Below are positions 43,254 through 53,441 of a DNA stretch of 64,000 nucleotides, piece after piece. The notes under the pieces were generated by a model. It did no database searches and had not been told where the DNA came from. It was given only the letters and a program-made list of their open reading frames with translations. The stretch comes from Streptomyces violaceusniger (GTDB taxonomy: Bacteria > Actinomycetota > Actinomycetes > Streptomycetales > Streptomycetaceae). Each line of letters starts with the position of its first letter. Within the stretch, counting starts at the first letter, position 1. A program made the position numbers and the translations under genes. The stretch lies in NCBI GenBank assembly GCA_005405945.1, contig BJHW01000002.1, positions 248,001-312,000 on the forward strand, written 5' to 3'.

Positions 43254-44435
43254 CTATGCCCCGGCGGTGGCGCGGGGCCAGGTGTCCGGGGCGATGTCGT
43301 GCCAGATGTTCTGGGCCCCGATCAGCAGGGTGCCCAGGACGGCGGTGGTGCCGGGGAGACGTGGCGCTCATCGGTGAGCTGTTTGTGCAGGGCGCCGTGG
43401 TGCCGTTCCACGGCCTCCAGCGCCTCGTCCAGTTGGCCGCGCGCGCCGTCGGGGGTGGGGGACTCATAGATCATTTCGGCCCGGGCCTCGCAGGCCGCCG
43501 CCAGATCGGCGAGGAGGCGGCCGTAGTCGCGCAGCGGCTGCTGGTCGGGGCGGGAATGGAACGGTGCTCGTCGGCGATGTCGACCATCGTGCCGACGACC
43601 GCGCCCACCTGGGCGACGATCGAGCTCCACCGCTGGTCCTCGCTCTCGGGGGGAAGCGTCCGCGGCGGCTTCTCGCGCGAATTCCACGGCAGCCCGGGAT
43701 TGAGCCGGAGGCTCTCATGGCTCCACAGCCGGGCGGATCGCAGGCTCTCCTGCCGCTGTTCGAGCTGGTCGGCCAGGCGTCGCCAGTCGGCGGGCGTGTC
43801 CTCGGACCAGTTCCCCTCGGCCAGCGCCTCGGCGATGCTCGCCAGTGTCTCCTGTGTCGCGTGCGCCAGACTGCCGAGGTTCTCCCGGACGTTCCGCAGA
43901 TGGACCGGCGGCAGGATCAGCGCGTTGACCGCGATGCCGATCGCGGCGCCCAGCAGGGCCTGGAGCAGCCGGTGGGAGACAGTGAGGCTGGACACCGGGC
44001 CCGAGGTGAGCGTGAACAGCGCGGTGGTGGGACCGTAGATGCCCTGGTCGCCGAGGCGGGGCCAGTTGCTGAGCAGCATCACGACCGGCAGGACCAGGGC
44101 CACCGAGATCAGGATGTTCCCCGTCAGGGCCTCGGCCCCCGCCGCCAGCAGCGTGCCCACGGCGATGGCCACCAGCTGCTGCAACCCTTGAACAGCGAGC
44201 GGTAGACGGTGGCCTGGACCAGGACCACCGCCACCCACGGCGCCATCAGCGCCACCGGGTCCTTCAGCCACCACCCCGAGACCGCCCAGGCGAGCGTGGC
44301 CGCCCCGGCCGCCTTCAGCGACTGCACGAGCAGGTCCCGCTCCCGCCCCGGCCCCCGCCACGCCCGCACCACGGCGTCCACGATCCCCCGGGCCTCGGCC
44401 CGCACCACATACAGCTTTTCGTATCCGTGCCCCAT
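43254..44435 (-). CDS. FUSC family membrane protein, three bases missing
   Basis: About 394 residues when repaired. The N-terminal hydrophobic block has ATLAWAVSGWWL and APWVAVVLVQATVYRSLFKG, continuing QQLVAIAVGTLLAAGAEALTG, VALVLPVVMLLSNW and HRLLQALLGAAIGIAVNALILPP, then a long cytosolic helical region. The true end is LGTLLIGAQNIWHDIAPDTWPRATAGA. Frames change at 44185-44187, 43547-43550 and 43353-43356, each consistent with one lost base. FUSC/aromatic-acid exporter-like proteins export small organic acids. Convergent with no neighbour; alone on its strand with VOC downstream. Confidence 0.8.
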
Positions 44436-44532
44436 GGCGTAGTGGGTTCCTGGGGCACGTCGGCTTATGCACGGCCGGGGCCGGGGCCGGGGCCGGGGCG
44501 AGGGCGGGGGCGGGGGCCGGGCCGCGGTCCGC

Positions 44533-45398
44533 TCAGCCCGTGGCCAGCAGCAGCGTGCCCACCAGGGCGAGTCCGGCGCCCGTGGCCTGGACCACCCGCA
44601 GCCGCTCGCCGAGCAGTCCGCGGGCCGCGAGGGCGGTCACCACGGGGTAGAGGGAGGCGAGCACCGCGGCGACGGTGACCGGGCCGTGGTGCGCGGCGAG
44701 GTTGTACGTGCCGTTGGCGGCCACGTCGGCGAGGCCCACGAAGGCGAGCGCGGGCAGCGACGCCCACACCACGCCCATTCCGCCCTCGGACAGCCCGGGG
44801 TTGCCGCGCCGTACGGATACCAGCAGCGCGCCGCCGCCGACCGCCACATTGCACACCCGCTGCACGAACAGCGCGAGGAACAGCCCGGTCAGCGTGTGCG
44901 ACGCCTCGGCGATCAGCGCCATCACCGAGCCGAAGCCCAGCGCGGCCACCAGGGTGAGCAGCAGCGTCTGCCGCTGCACGGGCGCCCCGCCGGTCTGCGG
45001 ACCGCTCGCCAGGACCACACCCGCGACCGCCACCACGACGCCCGAGACCTGGAGCAGCCCCGGCCGCTCGCCGAGCACCAGCGCGACGCCCAGCGGCACG
45101 ACGACCCCGCCGAGCGCGCCGAGCGGGGAGACGACGCCCATCGGGCCGAGCGCGAGGGCCCGGTAGAAGCACAGCATCGCGGCCGGGCCGACTACACCGG
45201 CCGCCGCGGCGAACCACAGCTGCGGGCCCGCCTCGGACCATCCGCCGGTGGCGACCACGATGGCGCCGAGGACGGTGACCGCGATGATCTGGGAGACGAC
45301 GACCACGGTGAGCGCGGGTGTGCGCCGGGTGAGCAACCCTCCGCCGAAGTCGGCCAGCCCCAGAGCAGGCTGGTGGCAAGAGCGAAGAGCGCGGACAT
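44533..45398 (-). CDS. EamA/DMT family transporter, one base missing
   Basis: About 288 residues with ten helices when repaired. The start MSALFALATSLLWG joins LADFGGGLLTRRTPALTVVVVSQIIAV once one base is restored in the C run 45358-45361. Two EamA repeats follow, with FYRALALGPMGVVSPLGALGGVVVPLGVALVLGERP as the first-repeat signature and AHHGPVTVAAVLASLYPVVTALAARGLLGERL as the second. It exports amino acids or other metabolites. Divergent from the XRE-cupin regulator, which is probably its controller. Confidence 0.87.
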
Positions 45399-45411
45399 GT
45401 GAAACCTCGCC

Positions 45412-45459
45412 GTACAGTGTGGTGGACGTGGGAGTACAGCCCACAGTAGTTCACTGTAC
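45412..45459. promoter_or_regulatory. Inverted GTACAGTG repeats between EamA and XRE-cupin genes
   Basis: GTACAGTG (45412-45419) and CACTGTAC (45452-45459) are perfect inverses; a third half site GTACAG lies at 45434-45439. They fill the space between the divergent starts, as expected for autoregulated XRE-cupin operators. Confidence 0.5.
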
Positions 45460-45504
45460 TCGACTATGCCATTCACTATTTTGGACGGATGGACGGACCG
45501 GAAC

Positions 45505-46077
45505 GTGACGGACCTCGACCAGCTCACGCAGTCGCTCGCCCGCAACCTCAAGCGGTGGCGCAATGAACGCGGCTTCACCCTCGACGCCCTGGCGGCCCGT
45601 GCCGGGGTCAGCCGGGGCATGATCATCCAGATTGAGCAGGCCCGTACGAATCCCAGCGTGGGCACCACCGTCAAGCTCGCCGACGCGCTCGGCGTGAGCA
45701 TCACCACGCTGCTCGACTACGAGCAGGGGCCCCGGGTGACCTTCGTCCCGCCCGACCAGGCGGTGCGGATGTGGTCCACCGAGGCGGGCAGCTACACCGC
45801 GCTGCTCGTCGGCACCGAGGCGCACGGCCCGCTGGAGATGTGGCAATGGCGGCTGATGCCCGGCGACGAGAGCAGCTCCGATCCGCATCCGTCCGGCACG
45901 GTCGAGCTGATCCATGTGACGGCGGGCGAGCTCACCCTGGTGATCGGCGGTGAGACCCACACCGCCCCGGTCGGCACCTCCGTGGCGTTCGAGGCGAACA
46001 CCCCGCACACCTACCGCAACGACGGGGCGGCGCCGGTGGAGATGACCATGGCGGTGTCGGTGCCCCCCGCGCGCTGA
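45505..46077 (+). CDS. XRE-cupin transcriptional regulator
   Basis: Protein of 190 residues. The HTH is LKRWRNERGFTLDALAARAGVSRGMIIQIEQARTNPS (about 14-50). The C-terminal cupin has DPHPSGTVELIHVTAGELTLVIGGETHTAPVGTSVAFEANTPHTYRN. Such proteins sense a small ligand in the cupin and repress an adjacent transporter. The GTG at 45505 fits the family start; ATG 45466 would add 13 residues. Divergent from the EamA exporter with shared half sites. Confidence 0.88.
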   Translation: MTDLDQLTQSLARNLKRWRNERGFTLDALAARAGVSRGMIIQIEQARTNPSVGTTVKLADALGVSITTLLDYEQGPRVTFVPPDQAVRMWSTEAGSYTALLVGTEAHGPLEMWQWRLMPGDESSSDPHPSGTVELIHVTAGELTLVIGGETHTAPVGTSVAFEANTPHTYRNDGAAPVEMTMAVSVPPAR

Positions 46078-46126
46078 GACCGCCGGGTCCGGCCCTCTTG
46101 GCCCGCCCGACTGCTAGTTTGGCGGC

Positions 46127-46681
46127 ATGAGTACGCCGATGGATGCCTTCGACGAGGTGCGTCCCGCCGTCGAGTGCCTGGACCTGCTGACCGCTCCCGT
46201 CGCCGAGGCGCTGCGCACCTGGCGCGGCTCGGAGCCGGTGGAACAGGTGCTGTTCGTGGACACGGACCCGGACAAGGCCGACACCGCCGTGCTCGTCGAG
46301 AACTACGGCTCCTGGCTGCTGGAGCAGTCCGCCAACTGCGTGGTGGTCGCGGGCAAGCGGGGCGGCGAGACCACCCTGGCCGCCTGCCTGGTCCTGGCCC
46401 ACACCCGCGCGGACGTCAACGGCGTGGTGCGCCGCCACCTCGGCGCGCGCAAGGCGTCGTTCGCCCCGATCGACACGGCGACGGGCGAGAGCGGCATGGA
46501 ATTCGGCGGCATCACCCCGATCGGCCTGCCCGCCGACTGGCCGCTCCTGGTGGACGCCGCCGTGGCCGACATCCCGTACGCCCTCATCGGCAGCGGCAGC
46601 CGACGCGGCAAGCTCATCGTGCCGGGCAAACTGCTCGCCGGGCTCCCGGGCGCGGTGGTCCTGGAGGGCCTCGGAGCCTGA
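46127..46681 (+). CDS. YbaK/EbsC-type aminoacyl-tRNA deacylase
   Basis: Protein of 184 residues. SANCVVVAGKRGGETTLAACLVLAHTRADVNGVVRRHLGARKASFAP includes the conserved Lys and the helix of the YbaK fold, and EFGGITPIGLPADWPLLVDAAV is the GGxxP motif. It hydrolyses mischarged aminoacyl-tRNA in trans. ATG 46127, 49 bp after the XRE-cupin stop and possibly co-transcribed. Confidence 0.9.
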   Translation: MSTPMDAFDEVRPAVECLDLLTAPVAEALRTWRGSEPVEQVLFVDTDPDKADTAVLVENYGSWLLEQSANCVVVAGKRGGETTLAACLVLAHTRADVNGVVRRHLGARKASFAPIDTATGESGMEFGGITPIGLPADWPLLVDAAVADIPYALIGSGSRRGKLIVPGKLLAGLPGAVVLEGLGA

Positions 46682-47068
46682 GGCCGTGTGGCCTTCCGCG
46701 GTGCGGCTCGGCGTAGCCGGGCCGTGCGCCATGTCCTGACGAAGCCGGGACGGCGCGCAGCGGGCATGGCCACTCGCGCCCTGCGGACGGCGGGGAGGAG
46801 GCATTGACGGCGACCACCGGAGCCGCGGACTGCGAGGGCGACGAAGACGGCGACTACTGAGCGGCCTTCTGCGCCGGCTCCGACGGAGTCGCCGAGGTGG
46901 CCGGCTTGGCGAGTGCACGTGTCAGCACCGCCCCGTTGGCGACCGTCAGGCGAAATGACCACACAGCAGCCCCATCGGGATCATCCGGCGGGGGCTTTCT
47001 GCGTTTCTGGAGTACTCGTCAGGTTGACGCCGACCCCCGATCGTCCAGGTTCGGAGTAGCTTGGAGGC
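46682..47068. other. Intergenic region without recognised genes
   Basis: Nothing supportable. Short frames exist but none has a ribosome site plus family resemblance. It holds the promoter of the following XRE gene. Confidence 0.4.
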
Positions 47069-48284
47069 ATGGCAACGGAGTACCTGGGGGATCGTGTGAG
47101 GCGCCTTCGCCGTCAGGCGAGGCTCACACAAGAGGGCTTGGCCGAGAAGTCTGGCGTGTCCGTCGACACCATTCGTCGGCTGGAGCAACGGCCGCAGAGT
47201 TCGGTACAACTACCCACGCTTCACGCTCTGTCGTCAGGGCTCGGCGTAGAGCTGACGGGCCTTGTGGGGGACCCTCCAGGCGCTCCGTCGACGGGGGAGT
47301 CCGATTCCCCGCAACTCGTCGCCGTCCGCCGTGCCATCATGCCGCCGCTGTTCGCTCCACCCACACCACCCAGCGACCTGGAGACGCTGTCTCTGGAGCG
47401 GGTCCGCTGTGACATCGCGGGCGGATGGACGCTGTACCACGCAGCAGAGTTCGAAAATCTGCTCAACGCCTTGCCGGGCCTGATCACCGAGGCTCGGTTC
47501 GCTGCCACTGTCGGCGACGTCGACCAGCGCGCGGCCGGACAGGCAGCACTGAGCAAGGCGCTTCAGCTAGGCGGACACCTTGCCATCCGGATGGGTAAGA
47601 CGGATCTCGCCCTTTCGGGCCCTGGAGCGAGCCATAGTCGCCGCTGACGCCTCGTCGGATCCGCTCCTGGCCTCGATGATCTCCAACTCCGTCGCGTGGG
47701 CGTATCAGCGTCAGGCAAGGCTGGACGACGCAAGGAATCTCGCCGTGTACGCCGCTGACAGAGTCGAGCGGGAGCATAGCGACACCCCGGAGGGCTTGCG
47801 TGTGTGGGGCGGGCTGTTGATGTCCGCGGCGACGAGCCACGCCCGGAGCGGTGACTACGTGCGCGCGAGCGACATGATGGTGATGGCGGAGAAAGCCGCT
47901 GAGCGACTGGCGCGGATGCCGAAGCCGCAGGATGGAAAGCTGCTGAGCGTCTTCAACAAGTCGTCTGTCCGCATTGAGCGGGTCCGTTTGGCGGTCCAGC
48001 ACGAACGTCCCAGCGAGGCTCTGAGCCTCGCCCGCGGAATGCGGCTGTCCAAGGAGACTCCACCGTCGTGGCGGACGTGGCTGCTGCTGGACGTCGCACG
48101 CGCTCACGCCGATCTAGGCAACGGAGAAGGGGCCGTCAAGGCGCTGGGGTCCCTGAAACGCAACGCGCCAGCGTGGATGCGGCATCACACGTTGGCCGTC
48201 GCCGTTGTGCGTGACCTGTGGAACTGGCAGTCACGGCCGGCCGGACTCAGGCCAATTGCCGAGTTTTTGGGTGTCGACGGATAG
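47069..48284 (+). CDS. XRE family regulator with TPR-like C-terminus, one extra base
   Basis: About 404 residues when repaired. The HTH is GDRVRRLRRQARLTQEGLAEKSGVSVDTIRRLEQ (about 6-40). A helical region follows with ARFAATVGDVDQRAAGQAALSKALQLGGHLAIRMGKTDLAL, then RALERAIVAADASSDPLLASMISNSVAWAYQRQARLDDA, tetratricopeptide-like. Unlike the other breaks, this one needs removal of one T in the run 47613-47615. The family is abundant in Streptomyces and often lies beside small conserved proteins. Confidence 0.75.
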
Positions 48285-48440
48285 CGTTTCCGAAACTAGC
48301 AACGTGTTCCCTGTCACTCCTGCGCAGCGTTCGTCAGGCTCATTCTGTCAAGACCCCCGCACCCGGGGCGAACCGGCCGGGGCGTGGCCACGCTGCTAAG
48401 GAGCGCAACACATGGAGGCTACCCGCCTGCGACTTCTGCC

Positions 48441-48725
48441 ATGGCCGGGGCCGAACGGTCAGCGCACATACACGCCAGAGACTCCCTCAATGGCCGGATT
48501 GCCCGGCTGGCTGATCGGGTGGAGGCAGACCAGATCGCCACAGCGGAGGCTGTCCGGTCGCTCTCCCACGGCATGCTGGAGACCGGTCTCAGCCTCGAAC
48601 CGAACGAGTGCAGTTACCTGATGAAGAGGCTCACGGAGTGCTTAGGGGACGTGCTCCGGATCGCGGAGTCCCGGGCGGCCGACTCCCCGCCCCCAACCCG
48701 CTGGAGCCCGAGGCTGAGGTCGTAG
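48441..48725 (+). CDS. Small hypothetical protein
   Basis: Protein of 94 residues, MAGAERSAHIHARDSLNGRIARLADRVEAD..., largely helical with LIAR-type heptads, continuing MLETGLSLEPNECSYLMKRLTECLGDVLRIAESRA. Codon use is coding-like. GTG 48384 is a longer alternative. It follows the XRE regulator by 156 bp. No family recognised. Confidence 0.4.
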   Translation: MAGAERSAHIHARDSLNGRIARLADRVEADQIATAEAVRSLSHGMLETGLSLEPNECSYLMKRLTECLGDVLRIAESRAADSPPPTRWSPRLRS

Positions 48726-48853
48726 AGGGCAAGTCCCCGGAGGCCACGTCATGAGCCAATGCATGGAGCCGACGCCAATGTCCGCCCCCTTGCCCGAGGG
48801 CTGGAAGTAGTTCCAGTCGTACGTGAAGGTACCGATGTGCGGGCCGGATCCCC

Positions 48854-48953
48854 ACTGAGCCTCCGCCAACTTGAAATCACAGGTCAAAGGGCTGGTGTGA
48901 CCGGCTCTCGGGGTGCTGGTGCTGGTCGTCGGCGGCAGTCTGCGCAGTAGATC
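48854..48953 (+). repeat. Inverted repeat of about 100 bp, left copy
   Basis: Resembles the reverse complement of 53779-53878 along its length; the best-conserved cores are GCCAACTTGAAA and TCAAAGGGCTGGTGTGACCG. It ends at GTAGATC, facing the IS5/TetR/SDR module. Non-coding as far as I can see. Confidence 0.65.
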
Positions 48954-49022
48954 GTTTGCCAGAGCTGGAGGGTTCGCTGATTCCTACTCGCTGGGGCCAG
49001 GCGGCCTTCTACCATCCGAGGC

Positions 49023-49391
49023 ATGGATCCCGAGCTGCTGAAACGGATCACCGCGCGGCGTGCGGAGCTGGACGAACGTGAGGAACTGCTCGCCAACGAA
49101 CGCGCCTCGGCCGCGCCGGCGCCCGGGCAGGTGGGCGGACGAGCGGTGATGCTGATCCCGCACCGCACGCCGGACATGGAGGAGACCTTGCTCCCGCCGG
49201 ACTACCAGCGCACCCTGGCCACCGTGCGGCAGGCGGCCGGACCGGTCATGGCCCGGCAGGTCGGCGACGCCCTGGGAATCGATGTCAGCGTGCGGTCCAA
49301 GCTGGAGCCTCTGCGCGGGAAGCTGGTCAGACTCGTCGACCGCGGCTGGCTGCGCAAACTGCCCGACGTCCGCTTCACCACCCGCTTGTGA
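49023..49391 (+). CDS. IS-associated small protein
   Basis: Protein of 122 residues. An N-terminal coiled coil MDPELLKRITARRAELDEREELLANERA is followed by PGQVGGRAVMLIPHR and a winged-helix-like end (LEPLRGKLVRLVDRGWLRKLPDVRFTTRL). Proteins of this form commonly precede IS5-type transposases in Streptomyces. Possibly a DNA-binding accessory; it lies 69 bp before the transposase. Confidence 0.55.
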   Translation: MDPELLKRITARRAELDEREELLANERASAAPAPGQVGGRAVMLIPHRTPDMEETLLPPDYQRTLATVRQAAGPVMARQVGDALGIDVSVRSKLEPLRGKLVRLVDRGWLRKLPDVRFTTRL

Positions 49392-49460
49392 CCTGCCCCG
49401 CCGCCTGCGACCGCGCGGCGCGGGCGTAACCACGGTGCCCCCGGCGGCCGTTGGAATTGT

Positions 49461-50302
49461 GTGACGAAAACCAAAAAGCACGCCGAGGACACCTGCCCGT
49501 TTGTCTACCTGTGCCGCCTGCCGCTGTCCACGCGCACCGTCAACCACCTCGCCGATCTGCTGCGACGCCACCTGAAAGTGATCCGGTCCAGGTGGCGGAT
49601 CCTGCCGCCTGGCAAGATCGCGGTGATCGTCCTGGCCGTGCTGCGCCACGACCAGCGCCTGGCCGACATGGCCGACATGGCCGGCGGCAACAATGTGTCC
49701 GAGTCCACCGTCCGCCGCTGGCGCGACGAACTGATCACCTTGCTCGCCGCGCAGGCCCCGCGCCTGGACCGCAGCCTGAAGAAGATCGCCAGGCAGGGCG
49801 GGGAGGTGGTACTGATCGACGGCACCATCATTGCCACCCAGCGCCGCACCGGAAAAGCCGACCGGCGCAACTACTCAGGCAAACACCACCGGCACGGCCT
49901 GCACTTCCTCGTCCTGACCGACGAGCGGGGCCGGCTGATCTGGATATCCGCCGCCCGGCCCGGCCGCACCCACGACAACACCGCCGCCCGCCACGATCAC
50001 ATCCTGGCCCACCTGCGCGCGGCCGGCCTCGGGCCCTGGCGGACCTGGGCTTTCGCGGCCTGGACAACGACGTACTCGACCCTGTGATCGTCACCGGCTT
50101 CCACGCCACCCGCACGCACAAGCTCACCCCCGGCCAGAAGACCGCCAACCGGGTCCTCGCCGTCGGACGGGCACCGGTCGAACACGGCTTCGCCCACCTC
50201 AAGAACTGGCGGATCCTGACCAAGCTCCGCACCGACCCCGCCCATGCGACCCGCGTCCTGCGCGCCCTGCTCGTCCTGACGAACCTCGAAGTCAACCGCT
50301 GA
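49461..50302 (+). CDS. IS5-family DDE transposase, one base missing
   Basis: About 280 residues when repaired. The N-terminal HTH region has RRHLKVIRSRWRILPPGKIAVIVLAVLRHDQ. The first catalytic Asp is in VVLIDGTIIATQRRTGKADRRNYSGKHHRHGLH, the second in LADLGFRGLD, and the Glu is in VEHGFAHLKNWRIL. The frame breaks at 50031-50036 (GGGCCC); one restored base joins AAGLGA to LADLGFRGLDND. IS borders were not determined. Confidence 0.85.
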
Positions 50303-50557
50303 GACAACGTCCGGCCCCGTCCTGTACCCAGCCTGCGTGTATTGGGAGGTTGGAGGGCCTGCGCCGCTCGGGCGGCAAGCCCTCCGACTGCTGCAGAAAG
50401 GATCGATCAGGACCTCGGACCACGACATGCTGTGGAGTCGCTGCGTGTACCTGGGTCGCGTCCTGCTGCCACTGCTGGACCAGGAGCCATGGCGTCAGAA
50501 TCGCCGCCGAGAGCGGCTGCACTCCCGGGGCATTGACGTGACGGTGGGGAACGGCTC

Positions 50558-50785
50558 ATGGAGGTCTTCGCGTCCTTGGCCGCTCACGCTGTCGCGGTGG
50601 ACGCTTCCTTGTTCGCTTCAGAGTTCGAGACCCTGCCCCTCAGCGTCGTGGCCGACGCGGCGACCGGCAAGCAAGACTTCGAACTACTCGCTGGCCTCCC
50701 AGACACCTTCGCTGACGACCGCGACGACGTTGCAGTCCAGGTTTTCCGCTTGTACGCCGATACTGGCCTCTGCTCGTCGGGGTGA
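50558..50785 (+). CDS. Hypothetical protein in the IS5-TetR gap
   Basis: Seventy-five residues, MEVFASLAAHAVAVDASLFASEFETL..., acidic, no recognised family. It is the only coding-like frame in the 590-bp stretch 50303-50893, which otherwise shows nothing I can name. Confidence 0.25.
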   Translation: MEVFASLAAHAVAVDASLFASEFETLPLSVVADAATGKQDFELLAGLPDTFADDRDDVAVQVFRLYADTGLCSSG

Positions 50786-50893
50786 ACCGTGGTGAAGGGA
50801 ACGCGCCGAGTGGGTGCACGGCATCGTCCCGGCGGTGTCGTCCACTCCCGGACGATGTCATCCGCTCCTGGGAGCTTCGGCGCGTCGCCGGTG

Positions 50894-51487
50894 TCAGCCG
50901 GTTTGTAGACCGTCGAGAAGAACGGTCAGCACCAAGTGGTGACCGTGTGCAGGGTCAGGCTCGAGTCCCAGCACGCATCCCTGTACCGCTGGGGCGCCGG
51001 TCAGCCGCAGCACTTCCTGCCAGGCCAGATCTCGGCGAAGGCGTCCCTGGTCCTGAGCGCGTTCGATGACCCTCCGGGTGAGGTCGAGGAGCTCGTGGCG
51101 CTGCTCGGCGACAGCGGGCCCGCCGTGCTGGTCCAGGGAGCCGGACAGTCCCGCGTTCTGAGCGGTGCGCAGGGCCAGGCTGGTGAACAGCAACGAGAAG
51201 CCCTCCCAGGCGTCATCGCAGTCCAGAGCCTGGTGTGCGGTGTCGATCAGTTCGGTGAGGATGTCGCTCAGCACCGCCGCCATGAGCTGGTCGCGTTCGG
51301 GGTAGCGCCGGTAGACGGTGCCCACACCGACGCCGGCCTCCCGCGCGATCTCGTGATAGCTCACGTCCAGCCCGGCAGAGGCGACGGCACGACGCGCGGC
51401 CGCGAGAACCCGCGCGGCATTGCGCTGGGCGTCGACGCGCACGGCCATCGCCGTCCCCTGGGGCGCCGCAGACCGCTCCGTGTTCAT
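50894..51487 (-). CDS. TetR/AcrR family regulator of the SDR pair
   Basis: Protein of 197 residues. The HTH is NAARVLAAARRAVASAGLDVSYHEIAREAGVGVGTVYRRYPERDQL, and the C-terminal ligand domain ends HLVLTVLLDGLQTG. ATG 51487 (GTG 51490 also possible). Divergent from two SDR genes across 103 bp that holds two palindromes, so it probably represses them and itself. Confidence 0.88.
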   Translation of the reverse strand: MNTERSAAPQGTAMAVRVDAQRNAARVLAAARRAVASAGLDVSYHEIAREAGVGVGTVYRRYPERDQLMAAVLSDILTELIDTAHQALDCDDAWEGFSLLFTSLALRTAQNAGLSGSLDQHGGPAVAEQRHELLDLTRRVIERAQDQGRLRRDLAWQEVLRLTGAPAVQGCVLGLEPDPAHGHHLVLTVLLDGLQTG

Positions 51488-51508
51488 CACCCCATCTTAT
51501 CCATAAGT

Positions 51509-51565
51509 GGACAGCATCTGTCCGCTTCCTCTACTCTGAACAAACGGACAAGATCGGTCCGTTTG
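51509..51565. promoter_or_regulatory. Two palindromic operators between TetR and SDR genes
   Basis: GGACAG CAT CTGTCC (51509-51523) and CAAACGGAC, 7-bp spacer, GTCCGTTTG (51541-51565) are both perfect inverted repeats sharing GGAC/GTCC arms. They cover the likely promoters in both directions. Confidence 0.6.
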
Positions 51566-51590
51566 TTTGACCGTGCGAGAGGTGTGAGGC

Positions 51591-52435
51591 ATGGGGTCCC
51601 GCGTGTGGCTGGTCACCGGCGCGTCCGGCGGGTTGGGCCAGGCCCTGGTCAGTGAGGTTCTGAGTTCAGGTGAGCGAGTGATCGCGGTCACGCGCGACGA
51701 CGAGCCGCTGCAACCGTTGACCGCAGCCTTTCCCGGGCGTCTGCGCACCGTGAGCGTGGGCATCACCGACGCCGGTACGCTGCGTCCGGTACTGGATGAC
51801 GCGATCACCGGGTTCGGCCGCGTCGACGTCGTCGTCAACAACGCCGGCTACGCGCTGGCGGGCCCCTTCGAGGAACTGGACGACATGGAGCTGCGCGCCC
51901 AGTTCGAAGTGAACTTCTTCGCCGCCGCCAATGTCCTGCGCGCCGCTCTGCCCTACCTGCGCGCGGCGAAAGCGGGCCGTGTGCTACAGATCAGCTCGCT
52001 GGCAGGGCAGATCGGCGCCCCGGGGATGAGCGCCTACACGGCCAGCAAGCACGCCCTCGAAGGTCTGAGCGTCTCACTGGCCGCCGAGCTCACCCCGCTG
52101 GGCATCCGGACGACGATCGTGGAGCCCGGAGCAGCCCGCACCGACTTCCGCGCCAACTGGGCGAGCCGGCTGCCCGGCAGCGCCGCCCTCCCCGACTACC
52201 TCCCGTTCACGAAGCGCTGGCGCGCTCCGCCGACGCCGCGGCAAGGCAGGTCGGAGACCCCGCCCGTATGGCCCAGGCCCTCGTCACCCTCGCCGATATG
52301 CCGAGCCCCCCGCTGCGCCTTCCTCTCGGCAGCGACGCCCTCGCCGGCATCGAGAACGCCCGCAGCGACCAACTCGAAGAGCTACGCCGATTCGCGACGC
52401 TGAGTGCTTCCACCGACCACACAAAGGCAATCTGA
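51591..52435 (+). CDS. SDR family oxidoreductase, one base missing
   Basis: About 281 residues when repaired. TGASGGLG cofactor loop, NNAGYALAG, active site with Ser in QISSLAG and YTASK. After LPFTK the frame must shift by one base near 52214 (GG read as G) to continue ALARSADAAARQVGDPARMAQALVTLADMPSPPLRLPLGSDAL, the normal SDR end. The stop at 52435 precedes the second SDR by 1 bp. Substrate unknown. Confidence 0.87.
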
Positions 52436-52436
52436 C

Positions 52437-53213
52437 ATGTCCGAGCACCGCACCACCAGCCGTTTCGCCGTCGTCACAGGCGGCAGCGAGGGCCTGGGCC
52501 TGGCCATCGCCGGTGCCCTCGCCCGCGACGGAGCGGACCTTATTCTTGTCGCCCGCAACCGCGACAAGCTCGATACCGCCGCCAAGGAACTCGGCCGGCA
52601 CGGCACCGTCGTGCACACCGTGCCCGCGGATCTCTCCGCGCCCGATGCCCCCGCCCGGATCGCCGCGCACGTCGGAAACCTGACCGACCGGGTCGACACC
52701 CTCGTCAACAACGTCGGCACCGCACACTTCGCCTCCCTTGCCGACACCACAGTCGACGAGATGAACACCATGTGGCACCTCAACGTCCAGGTGCCGCTGC
52801 TGCTGAGCCAGCAACTCCTGCCCGCCCTCGTGAACGCTCGGGGAAGCATCATCAACATCAGCAGCTACTGGGCCCGCAAAATGGTCGCCGGCCGTCATTC
52901 GGCCGCCTACTCCGCCACCCGCGGAGCGCTCAACTCCATGACCCGGGCGCTGGCCAGTGAACTCGGCCCCCAAGGAGTCCGTGTCAATGCCATCGCTCCC
53001 GGCGCCGTCCGCACTCCCAAGTACGAACGCTCCTATATCGCCCCCATGACCGCAGCGGAACGCACCGCACACGACGAGCAGATCGAGCACTCCTACCCCC
53101 TGGCACGCCTGGGCACTGCCGATGACGTCGACACCGCGGCCGCCTATCTGGCCTCGGCCCAGTGGACCACCGGCACCATCCTCGCCGTCGACGGCGGCCT
53201 TACCATCCGCTGA
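52437..53213 (+). CDS. SDR family oxidoreductase with Lys-to-Arg active-site change
   Basis: Protein of 258 residues. TGGSEGLG loop, NNVG, Ser in NISSYW, and AAYSATRGAL, so the catalytic YxxxK reads YSATR. C-terminal VDGGLTIR. Arg may still position the nicotinamide ribose, but the pKa-lowering role of Lys would be altered, so activity is uncertain. ATG 52437 is coupled to the preceding SDR. Under the divergent TetR. Confidence 0.87.
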   Translation: MSEHRTTSRFAVVTGGSEGLGLAIAGALARDGADLILVARNRDKLDTAAKELGRHGTVVHTVPADLSAPDAPARIAAHVGNLTDRVDTLVNNVGTAHFASLADTTVDEMNTMWHLNVQVPLLLSQQLLPALVNARGSIINISSYWARKMVAGRHSAAYSATRGALNSMTRALASELGPQGVRVNAIAPGAVRTPKYERSYIAPMTAAERTAHDEQIEHSYPLARLGTADDVDTAAAYLASAQWTTGTILAVDGGLTIR

Positions 53214-53441
53214 CTTCTGCAAGGTCCCTGAGGCCGCGTCAATCTGACGGCTGGTCTTATTTGTTGAGTGTTCAGTTGTTACTCGGGGCCAGGCGCCCCC
53301 GGAGGCGACCTGGAACGCGTTCAGTGGAGCCATCCAGCGCATGGCCCACCACTTGACCCTTGCCACCTGCTTCAGGCCGCTGCGGTCGACCGCGCGCGGT
53401 GACGTCGGGTTCTACCCGAAGGTGTACCGGGGATACGTGCC

